Source: Nocardia carnea (GTDB taxonomy: Bacteria > Actinomycetota > Actinomycetes > Mycobacteriales > Mycobacteriaceae). From it: a DNA stretch of 64,000 nucleotides. The stretch lies in the NCBI RefSeq assembly GCF_029868855.1, contig NZ_JARWOV010000231.1:28082-92081 (forward strand), in the 5' to 3' direction. This document shows positions 17,374-26,313 of the stretch, in pieces. A model generated the notes under the pieces. The model was given only the letters and a program-made list of their open reading frames with translations. It ran no database searches and was not told the DNA's origin. How positions within the stretch are numbered: the stretch's first letter is position 1; every line of letters starts with the position of its first letter. Both the position numbers and the translations under genes were made by a program.

Positions 17374-18849
17374 CTAGTCGAGAAAGTTCTTGAGTTCGTT
17401 GACGAGCTTCTGGATGCGGCCGGAGATCACCGGGGTGCCCATCGCCTTGAACCGTTCGCGGAACCAGGGGTTCACGCTCTGGTGCCCGGAGCTGTTGACG
17501 GAACCGACGGGGATGAATTTCACCCCGTTGCGGTGCACCGCCTGAATGCCCTCGAACAACGGCTGGGAACGGTCGAACTCGTAGAAGTCCGAGATCCACA
17601 CCATCACGGTGTTGGCGGGATCGGCGATCTTGGGTTGCGCCATCGCCATCGCGACCGGCCCGTCGTTGCCACCGCCGAGCTTGGTGCGCAGCAGCACCTC
17701 GAAGGGGTCGTGGATCCACGGCGTGAGGTCCAGCGCGCGGGTATCGAAGGCGATCAGGTGCACGTCGACCTTCGGCAGTCCGGCGAAGATGGAGGCCAGG
17801 ATGGTGCAGTTGACCATCGAATCGACCATCGATCCCGACTGGTCGACCACCACGATCATGCGGGCGGGCACAGTCCGCTTCGCGGTCTGCCGGTAGAACA
17901 ACCGGTCGACGTAGAGGCGTTCGTCCTCCGGGTTCCAGTTGGTCAGGTTCTTCCAGATCGTGCGATCCACATCGAGATTGCGCAGGATGCGTTTCGGTGG
18001 CACCGACCGGTCGACGGTGCCGGCCGAACTCTGCTGCACCTGCGTGCGCAGTACCTCGGCCACCTCGTCGACGTAGCGGCGGATCAGTCGTTTGGCGTTG
18101 GCGAGCGCGACGCCGGACAGATTCGCCTTGTCGCGCAGCAACTGTTCGATCAACGACATGCTCGGGGTGAGCCGCGCCGAAAGCACCGGGTCGGCGAGGA
18201 CTTCGCGCAGGTGCATGCGGGCGACCAGCTCGCCCTCGACCTTGCCGAGCGCGGCCTGGATCTCGCCGTCACCGCTGCCGGAACCGCCGAGCAGAGCACG
18301 CAGATGACCGGCGTCGGCCTGCCAATTCGCCAGCTGGGTGGCGCTGACCGTACCCGAACCGGTGGCGAACACATTGAGCAGGAGTTTCGATATCAATGCG
18401 GCGTTGCGGACCTCGAGGTCGCGGTTCGCGGTGGGGTCGAACGCAGGAACGCCGGGACCGGAAACGGATTCCTCCGTCTCGGATCGGGTTTCCACACCGC
18501 CGGACCCGGAAACCGGCCGACCTGAGGTCGAACCCGACGACCCGGATGCGGCACCGGCCGCCGGAGATCCCGGGGTATTCACGGCGGGCTCTCCGAATCC
18601 CTGTCCGAGCCGCTCGAATTCGTTCTTCAGCTCGGGAAACCGCTGGACAACCGTATCGACAGCGATACCGGGATCCAGCAGCGCGGCAGGTAATCCGAGA
18701 TCGTCGAGGATCGAGACGCCGGCCGAGTCCAGCGTGGGCTGCGGTTCGGAATCGAAGATTCCGGCGAGGAGACGCCAGTACAGGATCTGCCGCTGGGTTT
18801 CGCGGATATCGGGTCGGGCAGGGCCGGTCTGCTCGGGAGCTGTGGTCAT
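17374..18849 (-). CDS. VWA domain protein, YehP-like
   Basis: 491 aa. The C-terminal VWA domain (about residues 320-490) has MIDAS motif DQSGS and a following GGGND and ISDF that can supply the remaining metal ligands. The N-terminal part is helical, with a Gly/Ser/Pro-rich linker at about residues 95-140. No signal peptide or transmembrane segment, so it should be cytosolic. The ATG overlaps the stop of the preceding gene (ATGA). MoxR-VWA pairs are known to act as chaperone and adaptor; here SWIM and DUF5682 proteins are additional partners. Confidence 0.92.
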   Translation of the reverse strand: MTTAPEQTGPARPDIRETQRQILYWRLLAGIFDSEPQPTLDSAGVSILDDLGLPAALLDPGIAVDTVVQRFPELKNEFERLGQGFGEPAVNTPGSPAAGAASGSSGSTSGRPVSGSGGVETRSETEESVSGPGVPAFDPTANRDLEVRNAALISKLLLNVFATGSGTVSATQLANWQADAGHLRALLGGSGSGDGEIQAALGKVEGELVARMHLREVLADPVLSARLTPSMSLIEQLLRDKANLSGVALANAKRLIRRYVDEVAEVLRTQVQQSSAGTVDRSVPPKRILRNLDVDRTIWKNLTNWNPEDERLYVDRLFYRQTAKRTVPARMIVVVDQSGSMVDSMVNCTILASIFAGLPKVDVHLIAFDTRALDLTPWIHDPFEVLLRTKLGGGNDGPVAMAMAQPKIADPANTVMVWISDFYEFDRSQPLFEGIQAVHRNGVKFIPVGSVNSSGHQSVNPWFRERFKAMGTPVISGRIQKLVNELKNFLD

Positions 18850-20225
18850 TTGCGCAGCAACCGTCCCGCGCGTTCGCGCAGCACCGCGACCGCGTCACCG
18901 GATTTGGCCAGTGCTTTGGCAATCTTCGGATCGGTCGGGCCCTGCGCCCAGTCGCCGGTGTGTGCGGCGGTCGTCGCCTTCTTGAACACGTATTCGATCG
19001 CGAGGGGGCGCAGGCGCCACTGCCCGCCGTCCCAGCGCACCAGGCCCAGGCATGCCGTGGACTTGGTGACGAGGGCAGCGGTCAGCGGACCGCTGCGGGG
19101 CAACCGGTCGAGTTCGACGAGCAGGCGATGACCGTCGATGACGAAGGCACCGTCTTCGCAGCGGTAGTTCTCCATCAGCACCGGTTCTCCCAGGTGCACC
19201 GGGTGGCGGTCCAGCGGCGCGACCGCGGACGCGACGGCCTTCGGAAGCTGGATGCGGGCGGTGGTGAACGGATCGGCCGGTTCGCCGAGTTCGGCGTTCG
19301 CATCCACCCAGCGGAGATCACCGGCCGCGGTGAGTGTCATATCCGCCACCGTGACCGTACGGCGCTCGGCCAGCGCCTGCAGCAGGTGCGGATGCTCCCC
19401 GAGCACCTGCCAGACGGCCGGACCGACGATGGTGTCGACCTTGGCCGCGCCGATGCTCACCCGCACCAGCCGCGCGGGCTCGGTAGCGGCTTCGAGGATC
19501 GCGTGGACCTGTGCCTGCACCGCTGTACCGTGCTCGTGCATATCGACACCGAGTATCAGCAGCCGTCCCGATACGGTCTCCGCGTCGATATCCGGCCCGC
19601 CACGCCAGGTCAGCAAAAGGGCCTGCGACCACAGGTCGGCCCAGCGCCGCACCGGAATCCGGTCCAGTGTCGCGATCGGCGCACCCGCGCGTAGTTCGGC
19701 GGCGAACCCGTCGAGCAGCACGGCCGGCCGGCGTAGTTCGGGCACAGCCCACAACGCTTCGATGGTTCGATCGGCAGCGGAAACCAGGTCGTGGTCGACC
19801 CCGCGCCAGCCGTTGATCGCCAGTTCCTGCAGCCAGGCCCGGCAGCCCGCCACGACGCCGCCCGGCGCGGCCGGTGGCGCGGACGCCGTACCGGGCGCCC
19901 GTTCCCGGCCGACCGCCGTATCGAACCGGTGCAGCAGCGCGTCGTGCACTGCGCCCAGCAGGGCCGCGCGGCCCGCGGCCAGCGCGCCGAGCTTCTCGGG
20001 TTCGATTGAACCGGCGCCGATCGCGGCGACGGCCTCGGCGACCGCCCCGGCCAGCGGCGATCCGGCCACGGCCGCGCTCAGGCCCGCGAGCGCATCCGCG
20101 GCCTCGTCGCCGATACGGCCGAAGCCGTCCAGAAGTGCGGCATCGAATCCGTCGATCACATCCAGCGCCTCGGTGACACCGGTATCGGGTGCGGCGGTCA
20201 GCGCCGCCAATTGCATTCCGAGCAT
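18846..20225 (-). CDS. Unknown protein of the YehL/YehP-like operon
   Basis: 459 aa, not assigned to a named family. Ala/Leu-rich helical N-terminal half, then an Arg/Trp-containing region with WRGGPDID and VDMHEHG; no membrane segment. The start ATG at 20225 overlaps the stop of the SWIM gene (TGATG); the open frame that continues upstream to 20504 only mirrors the SWIM gene. Full embedding between SWIM and VWA genes with overlaps on both sides makes it an obligate part of the module. Confidence 0.8.
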   Translation of the reverse strand: MLGMQLAALTAAPDTGVTEALDVIDGFDAALLDGFGRIGDEAADALAGLSAAVAGSPLAGAVAEAVAAIGAGSIEPEKLGALAAGRAALLGAVHDALLHRFDTAVGRERAPGTASAPPAAPGGVVAGCRAWLQELAINGWRGVDHDLVSAADRTIEALWAVPELRRPAVLLDGFAAELRAGAPIATLDRIPVRRWADLWSQALLLTWRGGPDIDAETVSGRLLILGVDMHEHGTAVQAQVHAILEAATEPARLVRVSIGAAKVDTIVGPAVWQVLGEHPHLLQALAERRTVTVADMTLTAAGDLRWVDANAELGEPADPFTTARIQLPKAVASAVAPLDRHPVHLGEPVLMENYRCEDGAFVIDGHRLLVELDRLPRSGPLTAALVTKSTACLGLVRWDGGQWRLRPLAIEYVFKKATTAAHTGDWAQGPTDPKIAKALAKSGDAVAVLRERAGRLLRK

Positions 20226-20719
20226 CAGGCCGGCGCCCCCGCCGCCGGGAACCAGTGCAACTCGGGAACCGGTTGCGTGGAGCCGGGCTGTTCCAGATAG
20301 CTCAGGTGTCGCAGAAATCTGCTGAACACGACAGCCGCCGGGGTGGCCGCGCCGGATGTATGCAACCGGGCAAGGAGATCGCCGTCTTCGGGGACCTCCA
20401 CACCGAGGAAACGCGCGACCCTGTCCATGCCGTATTGCAGGACTGCCTCGGCCAACAGGGCCTGGATATGTTTGCACGCATACCCGCCCGAGTGCCCGCC
20501 GCAAGGCCTGTTGTTGTTGGTACTACAACTGAGCCCGTGCTCGCGCGCGGAAATCGACGATACGTACACCCGCGCGATATCCGATCCGCTCGATACCACT
20601 CCCTGCAATCGCCCGTCCGCCATCTCTACGAACGGCACCTTGGCCAGCTTTCGCGGCGCGACCGACGGCAGCATCTGCACCACCGAATGTTGTTCCCGCT
20701 CATGGTCATCGGAGCCCAT
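20225..20719 (-). CDS. SWIM-type zinc finger protein, YehQ-like
   Basis: 164 aa small protein. The SWIM-like site reads C-S-T-N-N-N-R-P-C-G-G-H followed by ACKH, so Cys and His residues needed for zinc are present, but the first pair is not the canonical CxC, its second Cys being displaced. SWIM domains bind zinc and act in DNA or protein contacts. It is the first gene of the five-gene operon, with a strong GGGAGGGG ribosome site before the ATG at 20719. The order SWIM-unknown-VWA-MoxR-DUF5682 is conserved-looking and tightly coupled. Confidence 0.85.
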   Translation of the reverse strand: MGSDDHEREQHSVVQMLPSVAPRKLAKVPFVEMADGRLQGVVSSGSDIARVYVSSISAREHGLSCSTNNNRPCGGHSGGYACKHIQALLAEAVLQYGMDRVARFLGVEVPEDGDLLARLHTSGAATPAAVVFSRFLRHLSYLEQPGSTQPVPELHWFPAAGAPA

Positions 20720-20899
20720 GGGATCCCCTCCCGTCTCTCATCACACCGATCAACCTAAGCGAACCCACCGACAAAGATCGGCCCGCCGGTTTCCCCCACG
20801 GAGAAGACTCCGGTTTCCGGGCGATCCAGCAGCACTGATCGCCTGCATCGACTCCCCCGACCCGCTACTCGTGGTTCTCGATTTACCCGCGGCAACGGG

Positions 20900-22339
20900 T
20901 CAGCCGGACAGGTGTTGCCCGCCCAGCGTGTAGTAGGCCGATTCACCGTGCGCCCGGCTGTAGTCGACATGGATCACGAACTCCTCGCCGCGATCCGATT
21001 CGAACCTGTCCCAGGTCCCGATGGAGATCGTGGCGGTGGCCCGGTCCACGGGATCGATACCCTGGCGGGCCATTGCGTCGTCGCGGACCCGAGTGAGTAC
21101 GGCGGGATCGAGATCCGAGAGGCGGAAGCGGGGGGATTCGGAATCGCTGTGGGTATCGTCCGCGTCGGTGAACCCACCGGCCGCAGCGCTGGTGCGGTGG
21201 AGGGTGCCGTCCCGGGAGAAGTCGAGATCGAAGGAACCCGACAGACCGGACCCGGAGGGTTCGAGAGTGATCAAGTCCAGCGATGGGGCACCGGCCGGAA
21301 CTCCGCGGGCCGTCAAAGCCGCACCCACCTGCTCCAGCGCCGCGGCGAGATCATCGGCCGGCCACCACGGCGCGACCGTCCCGTCCGGCAGTGCGTACAT
21401 CCGGATATCGGAGCCGTCACCGAACCAGGCTTCCGCCTGGAGTGGATGGGTGAAGCCGAAAATATCCTCGCTGTCCCGCGCGATCTCCAACCGGCTCGGT
21501 TCCTTTTTCTCCGGCGGCAGCATATCCGCCGCCCGGGACAGGAAGTCCCGGGCCGAGAAGTTCTGCAGGTCGGCGAGGGTGAACGTATCCCGGGCCCGCA
21601 GCGGAGTCGTCGCGTCGCGTACCTCCCAGCCGCGGGTGCGGCCTTCGTAGATCCTCGATCGGTCCCCGCCGAGATACACCTCCAGCTCGACGTAGGACTC
21701 GTTGGCGGTGATCTCCAGTATCGAATCGAGCAGCTCAGGCGCTTCGGCCCGCACATGGGCCAGGGCGTCGTCGTACCACTGCCACAGTGGGCGTTCGTCG
21801 GGACCGGCCGCGGACAGCACCGGTGGCGGGCTCATCGACATCTCACTCAGATCCCAGAAATCGCCCGGCGGCAACAGCATCGTCGCCCACATCGCGGCAG
21901 CAGCCACCAGCGCCGCCGGGACCTGCCTGCGGAGAGTGCTGTGCTCGGTCACCGGTTCGGCACCCGGCACACCGACTGCTTCCGCCGGAAGTACACCCCG
22001 CCCGGTCCGGACGACCTCGGCCACCTGACCGGCGGACAGTTTCGCACTGGTCTGGAACCGGAAGGGGGCATCACCCGGTGGCCGGGCTTCACCGGCGACG
22101 AGGGTCGGCGGAGTGCCCACGAGGGAGGTGGTCCGGTCGATGAGATCCACCTGCACGGGTACCGGATCACCCTCCGCGACGCCGACGGCCGACCGGACGA
22201 AATCGCTGACGACCAGTCCGATCCCGAAGGCGGAGACGATCACCGCCGCCGGCAGGAACCATCCACCGGAGTAGGCACCGATCGCGATCCCACCGCCGAG
22301 GCAGGCACCGCCCATCGCGGCGCGGACGATGGAATTCAC
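20900..22339 (-). CDS. Membrane protein of unknown function
   Basis: About 479 aa. N-terminal hydrophobic hairpin (about residues 5-50), another helix near residue 135 (AALVAAAAMWATMLLP), then a long acidic soluble domain with no recognised motif. Start chosen at GTG 22339, with AGGGG 6 bases upstream; an open frame runs on to 23206 but lies opposite a real plus-strand gene. It is divergent from the membrane gene at 22482 with only 142 bases between, so the two may share control. Not recognised as a known family. Confidence 0.7.
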   Translation of the reverse strand: MNSIVRAAMGGACLGGGIAIGAYSGGWFLPAAVIVSAFGIGLVVSDFVRSAVGVAEGDPVPVQVDLIDRTTSLVGTPPTLVAGEARPPGDAPFRFQTSAKLSAGQVAEVVRTGRGVLPAEAVGVPGAEPVTEHSTLRRQVPAALVAAAAMWATMLLPPGDFWDLSEMSMSPPPVLSAAGPDERPLWQWYDDALAHVRAEAPELLDSILEITANESYVELEVYLGGDRSRIYEGRTRGWEVRDATTPLRARDTFTLADLQNFSARDFLSRAADMLPPEKKEPSRLEIARDSEDIFGFTHPLQAEAWFGDGSDIRMYALPDGTVAPWWPADDLAAALEQVGAALTARGVPAGAPSLDLITLEPSGSGLSGSFDLDFSRDGTLHRTSAAAGGFTDADDTHSDSESPRFRLSDLDPAVLTRVRDDAMARQGIDPVDRATATISIGTWDRFESDRGEEFVIHVDYSRAHGESAYYTLGGQHLSG

Positions 22340-22481
22340 CGGCGCCCCTGGTGATCGGCGGGGAATACGGCCCGCCGGAACTGCTGCAGAGCGCCGGACA
22401 TGGACCAACCATACGCGCCGACCACCGCCGACGGCGTTGTCGCGGTAACGTTCCCGGTATGCGCCCGACGATTCCGCAGCC

Positions 22482-23684
22482 ATGAGCACCTCGGACAAGG
22501 AGCCGGGCGCGGCGCTGATCACCCGCACGGAATACCTCACACCCCCGGCTCGGGTGCGCCGGACGGTCGGCGCAACGCTGCTGGTCGGCGCGGCGCCGAT
22601 GCTGATCGTGCTCTCCTTGCTCGGCCTCGCGCCGGCAATCGTCGCCACGATCGTCGGCGCTGCGGTGACAGGTTCGTTCGCGCTCGCCGCTACCGGCCCG
22701 CCCATTACGCGCCGGGCGGCCGTGCGCCTCGGTCTCGTCGACGACCAGATTCTCATCGGCACCGACCACGCCGGAACATCCGATATCGTGCGCCCGCTGC
22801 CGGAACTCACCGGCGTCGAACTGTCCCGCGACGCCGCCCCGGAAACCCACATCGATCCCGCACGCAAAGACCTGCGAATACAAGGCAGCCGGTATCTGCG
22901 GCTGGCATTCGCCGACGGCGTCGCATACCAGGTCGCGGTGGCCGAATCCGATCCTGTGGCCACGGAAATCATCCGCCGGCTCCGTAAAGCCCTACCAGGC
23001 GCCGCAGCCGGGGAACCGGCGCCGAAACCTGCGGCGGAGACCACGGCTTCCGGCCCGTCGTCCACCGAGCCGACCGCGCAGCAGCCGATGGGTGCCGCGG
23101 ACACCCACCCCCGGGAAACCGGGCAACCTGCCACCGACGGGTGGCGTACCGCGGCCGGCGCGTCACCCGCGGCAGATATGCGGCTGTGGGAGGCCGCTCG
23201 CACCACACACCGCCGAGTGCTGTCCGAGTACGGTGCCTACGAACTCGACCCCACCCTCTTCCTCCGCTACCCCGGCGTCACCGATATCAGCCGGGATCCG
23301 GTGATGGACTTCCACACCGCCCTCGCGGAGGCGCAAGCACTCGCGACCGACTCCTACCCGGACGACGCCGGTTACGCGGGCCGCTACCGTGCCGCGGTCG
23401 ATACGCTGCGGCGCACCTGGATTCGCTGCGAACGCGACGGCAAAGCCACCGGCACCGGCTACCTGCACGACAACGACCGATCCGATCTGGACACCGCCGC
23501 CAAGCTCTACAACCACGCCCAGGCCACCGACCACGCCGGAGAGAAGGCGTCCTACCTACGCAAAGCGCAGCAGATCATCGTGGACCTCGAAGGCCGCGGC
23601 CGGGTACACCTCCCGCGCCCGGTGGTCGCCGCGATAGAAGCGCAGGTCCGGCTCGCCCTCGAACCCGGCACGGCCGCGAACTGA
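22482..23684 (+). CDS. Membrane protein with conserved nocardial C-terminal domain
   Basis: 400 aa. Two hydrophobic helices near residues 28-75, a PH-like beta-rich part (about 80-170), a low-complexity Pro/Ala/Thr linker (about 175-225) and a C-terminal helical domain with HRRVLSEYGAYELDP and LFLRYPG. The C-terminal motif occurs in hypothetical proteins of Nocardia/Mycobacterium relatives as far as I recall; function unknown. ATG at 22482 has no strong ribosome site. Divergent from the membrane gene at 20900-22339. Confidence 0.8.
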   Translation: MSTSDKEPGAALITRTEYLTPPARVRRTVGATLLVGAAPMLIVLSLLGLAPAIVATIVGAAVTGSFALAATGPPITRRAAVRLGLVDDQILIGTDHAGTSDIVRPLPELTGVELSRDAAPETHIDPARKDLRIQGSRYLRLAFADGVAYQVAVAESDPVATEIIRRLRKALPGAAAGEPAPKPAAETTASGPSSTEPTAQQPMGAADTHPRETGQPATDGWRTAAGASPAADMRLWEAARTTHRRVLSEYGAYELDPTLFLRYPGVTDISRDPVMDFHTALAEAQALATDSYPDDAGYAGRYRAAVDTLRRTWIRCERDGKATGTGYLHDNDRSDLDTAAKLYNHAQATDHAGEKASYLRKAQQIIVDLEGRGRVHLPRPVVAAIEAQVRLALEPGTAAN

Positions 23685-23730
23685 ACCGGACGCCCGCCGC
23701 GGTCGCCGTCTCTCCGAACGGTCGGCTCTG

Positions 23731-24486
23731 TCAGGCTTTCGTAGCCTCGATCAAGGTCCGGGCAGAGTACGCGACGAATGGTCCCTGCCGCTGAATCCGG
23801 TCGTGTAACCGGCGCAACTCGTCACGATAGGTATCGACGGTGAAACCGGGAACCATCCAGACCACCTTCCGCAGGAAATACACCACGGCGCCGATGTCGT
23901 GGAATTCCATCCGCAACCGTTCGGTGCGCTGGTCGGTGATCTCCAGACCGGCCGCACGGGCAGCGGCGGCCTCGTCGCCCGGGTCTCGTGCCAGCCGGGC
24001 TTCCGGTTGCGGGCCGAGGAAGTACTCGACCAGTTCGAACACGCTCGCCGGTCCGACATGCTGGGCGAAGTAGGTCCCGCCCGGTTGCAGCACCCGGACG
24101 ATCTCGGCCCATCGGATGGTGGCCGGATGCCGGCAGGTGACCAGGTCGAACGCCGCGTCGGCGAACGGCAGCCCAGCCTCGTCGGGTGTCGCGACGACGA
24201 CCGCGCCGCGCGGGTGCAGCAGCGCGGTGGCCTTCGCGATGTTCGGCGGCCACGATTCGGTGGCCACCATCGTCGGCGGGAAGGTCTCCGCTTCGGCCAG
24301 CACTTCACCACCCCCGGTCTGGATGTCCAACGCCGCGGTGGCGGTCTTCAGCCGGGCACTCATGAGCCGCTGGTAGCCCCACGACGGGCGCGCTTCGGTC
24401 GCTCGGCCGGCGAGCCACGAGAAATCCCAGCCCTCCACGGATACCGCGGCGGCCTCCTCGACGAGGTCCTGAAAAGTCCGGTCCAT
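23731..24486 (-). CDS. SAM-dependent methyltransferase (class I)
   Basis: 251 aa. SAM-binding motif I is present as LDIQTGGGEVLAE (about residue 53), followed by FDLVTCRHPA and LQPGGTYFAQH, as in Methyltransf_11 enzymes. The substrate is not evident. The ATG at 24486 gives the usual N-terminus; the frame upstream to 24621 has no support and overlaps the promoter of the next gene. Single gene, convergent with the membrane gene upstream. Confidence 0.9.
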   Translation of the reverse strand: MDRTFQDLVEEAAAVSVEGWDFSWLAGRATEARPSWGYQRLMSARLKTATAALDIQTGGGEVLAEAETFPPTMVATESWPPNIAKATALLHPRGAVVVATPDEAGLPFADAAFDLVTCRHPATIRWAEIVRVLQPGGTYFAQHVGPASVFELVEYFLGPQPEARLARDPGDEAAAARAAGLEITDQRTERLRMEFHDIGAVVYFLRKVVWMVPGFTVDTYRDELRRLHDRIQRQGPFVAYSARTLIEATKA

Positions 24487-24620
24487 ATGGGGCGACTCTG
24501 CCAGCCGGGCCGGCCGAGGTCGACCTGTTTCCGGGCTCCCGCGGGCGGCCCCGGGCGGGAGGCGGGCCGCGAGTAGGCTGGTCAGCACTGTGCTCCGTCG
24601 ACCCGAAGGAGTGCGAAACA

Positions 24621-25376
24621 ATGGAATGGCTCCTGATCGCCGCGGTGATCGTCCTGGTGGCGTTCTTCCTGGGGTGGCGGTCCCGGCAGCGTGAACGACG
24701 CGCGACCGAGTTGACCGACGCCCTCGCCGACGCCCGCCGCACCAACGAACGCCTGGGTGGGCAGATCTATAACCTCACCGGCACCAACACCGCCGCGAAA
24801 CAGGCACTCGCCGACGCCTCGGAGCGCCATACCGCCGCCGGCGGCCAGCTCGACCAGGCCGCGTCTCCGGTCCAGGCGCAGCTGGCGAAACAAACCGCGG
24901 TCGAAGGCCTGTACTACATCCGCGCCGCCCGCATCGCCATGGATATGGACCCCGGGCCGGCGGTGCCCGAACTCGCGGGCCGGGCGAGCGCGGGCGAGGT
25001 CACCGAAGACCGGGAGATCGACTTCGAGAACCGCCGGATCGCCGCCTCACCCCATCCCTCGTCCGGCACTCCGAACTATTACCCCGGCGGACGCGTAGCG
25101 GGTCGCCCGGTACCGGCCGGGTGGTACTCCGAACCGTGGTGGCGGCCCGCGCTGATCGCCGGTGCCTGGGGTATCGGCTCCACACTGCTGTTCACGTCGT
25201 TGTTCACCGGTATGGCGGGCGTCGGCTACGGCGCGCAGGGGTTCGAGAACGGCTACGGCGAGGGCTACCAGGACGGCCTCTCCGCCGGTGATCAGGGAGC
25301 CGGGGGCGACGACAGCTGGGGCGGAGACACCGGCGGTGATTGGGGCGGATTCGACGCCGGTGGGTTCGACTTCTGA
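24621..25376 (+). CDS. Membrane protein with coiled coil and Gly/Asp-rich tail
   Basis: 251 aa. One N-terminal helix (residues 3-19), a helical Arg/Glu/Ala segment that looks like a coiled coil (about 20-90), a second hydrophobic segment near 180-200 and a tail of Gly, Asp, Trp and Phe repeats (GGDDSWGG, GGDWGGFD). GAAGGAG before the ATG supports the start. Similar proteins of unknown function occur in actinobacteria. A surface or envelope-associated role is only a guess. Confidence 0.8.
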   Translation: MEWLLIAAVIVLVAFFLGWRSRQRERRATELTDALADARRTNERLGGQIYNLTGTNTAAKQALADASERHTAAGGQLDQAASPVQAQLAKQTAVEGLYYIRAARIAMDMDPGPAVPELAGRASAGEVTEDREIDFENRRIAASPHPSSGTPNYYPGGRVAGRPVPAGWYSEPWWRPALIAGAWGIGSTLLFTSLFTGMAGVGYGAQGFENGYGEGYQDGLSAGDQGAGGDDSWGGDTGGDWGGFDAGGFDF

Positions 25377-25381
25377 GGGGC

Positions 25382-25452
25382 CATGGCGGCGGGAATCGAA
25401 CCCGCGACCCCCCACATGCTGAATGGGACTCTACCGACTGAGATACGCCATG
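25382..25452 (-). tRNA. tRNA-like gene with atypical anticodon loop, possibly a pseudo-tRNA
   Basis: Reads as a cloverleaf on the minus strand: acceptor CATGGCG/CGCCATG, D arm CTC-AGTCGGTA-GAG, anticodon stem CCCAT/GTGGG, T arm GCGGG-TTCGATT-CCCGC. All stems pair, but the D stem is only 3 bp and the 7-base anticodon loop is TCAGCAT. That puts C at position 33, where nearly all tRNAs have U, and the nominal anticodon AGC (Ala) is unusual in bacteria. No CCA is encoded. It could be a decayed tRNA, a specialised one, or an old integration scar. Confidence 0.55.
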
Positions 25453-25771
25453 GCCGGATAGAACGTACCCGTATTCTCGTTTGCGACACAACGGGTTTCG
25501 CCGTCCATTCGCCGCGAAGCGCAGTCCGGGGTCGCCGGGCCGACGACCGGGAGCAAACGCGGGTTCGGTGCGGCCCGGCCGCTTCCTCACCGGGGCCACA
25601 TCGTGTTCCCGGTACCGCGCGACTCCCGCGGCGCGGGAAGAGGACGCCCGATGCGGTCCCGGCCGCGGCGCCCGGCCGGTGTCCGAACCATGGTGATGCG
25701 TCCGGCTCCCGCCGTAGAATTGTGGCACAGACCAGCGCATCGGACCGGCCACCTGGAAGGCAGGTACACCA
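25453..25771. other. Intergenic region
   Basis: About 320 bases between the tRNA-like element and the DUF2267 gene. A possible -10 hexamer TAGAAT lies at about 25716-25721 and GGAAGG precedes the next start. No further gene is supported. Confidence 0.5.
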
Positions 25772-26212
25772 ATGACGCACCACCATGATCCCCTCGCCGC
25801 CGGCACCCACACCGCCCATATCTGGCTGCGTGCCGTCGCCGACGACCTGGGCACCGAAGATCTCACGTTCGCCCTGCGTGCCCTGCGGGCCTGGATGCAC
25901 ACCGTCCGCGATCGGATAAGCGTGCCCAATTCCGCACATCTCACCGCTCAGCTACCGGATTTCCTGCGTGGCATCTGGTACGAAGGGTGGGTACCGAGCC
26001 GGGTACCGGGGGCGCACGGTATCGCCGACTTCGTCGAAGAGTTCGCCGAACGGGCAGGTGTCTCCGTGGACGAGGTTCCGTTCACGGCAGGTTGCGTGAC
26101 CTTCGCGCTGGACCGGATGATGTCGCCGGGCCAGATGAACCATGTGTTCGCCGTGTTCCCGGATCGCTTGACCGACGTGCTCCGCGGCAAGGAGTTGCTC
26201 GCCGGAGCCTGA
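25772..26212 (+). CDS. DUF2267 domain protein
   Basis: 146 aa. A helical domain with AHIWLRAVADDLG, ALRALRAWMHTVRDRI and LTAQLPDFLRGIWYEGW matches DUF2267, often found in stress- or lipid-related actinobacterial and proteobacterial genes; no function is established. The N-terminal MTHHH is a small His cluster. Followed 101 bases later by a DUF5996 gene on the same strand. Confidence 0.88.
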   Translation: MTHHHDPLAAGTHTAHIWLRAVADDLGTEDLTFALRALRAWMHTVRDRISVPNSAHLTAQLPDFLRGIWYEGWVPSRVPGAHGIADFVEEFAERAGVSVDEVPFTAGCVTFALDRMMSPGQMNHVFAVFPDRLTDVLRGKELLAGA

Positions 26213-26313
26213 ACACGGGGCGACGGATACCGGCAGAAAATCGAACCGACCATCCCTGGGTGCCGTCCGGGCGATCTTCCTCGGCCGCGTGCCACAGCCG
26301 AAGGGAGAGGTGT

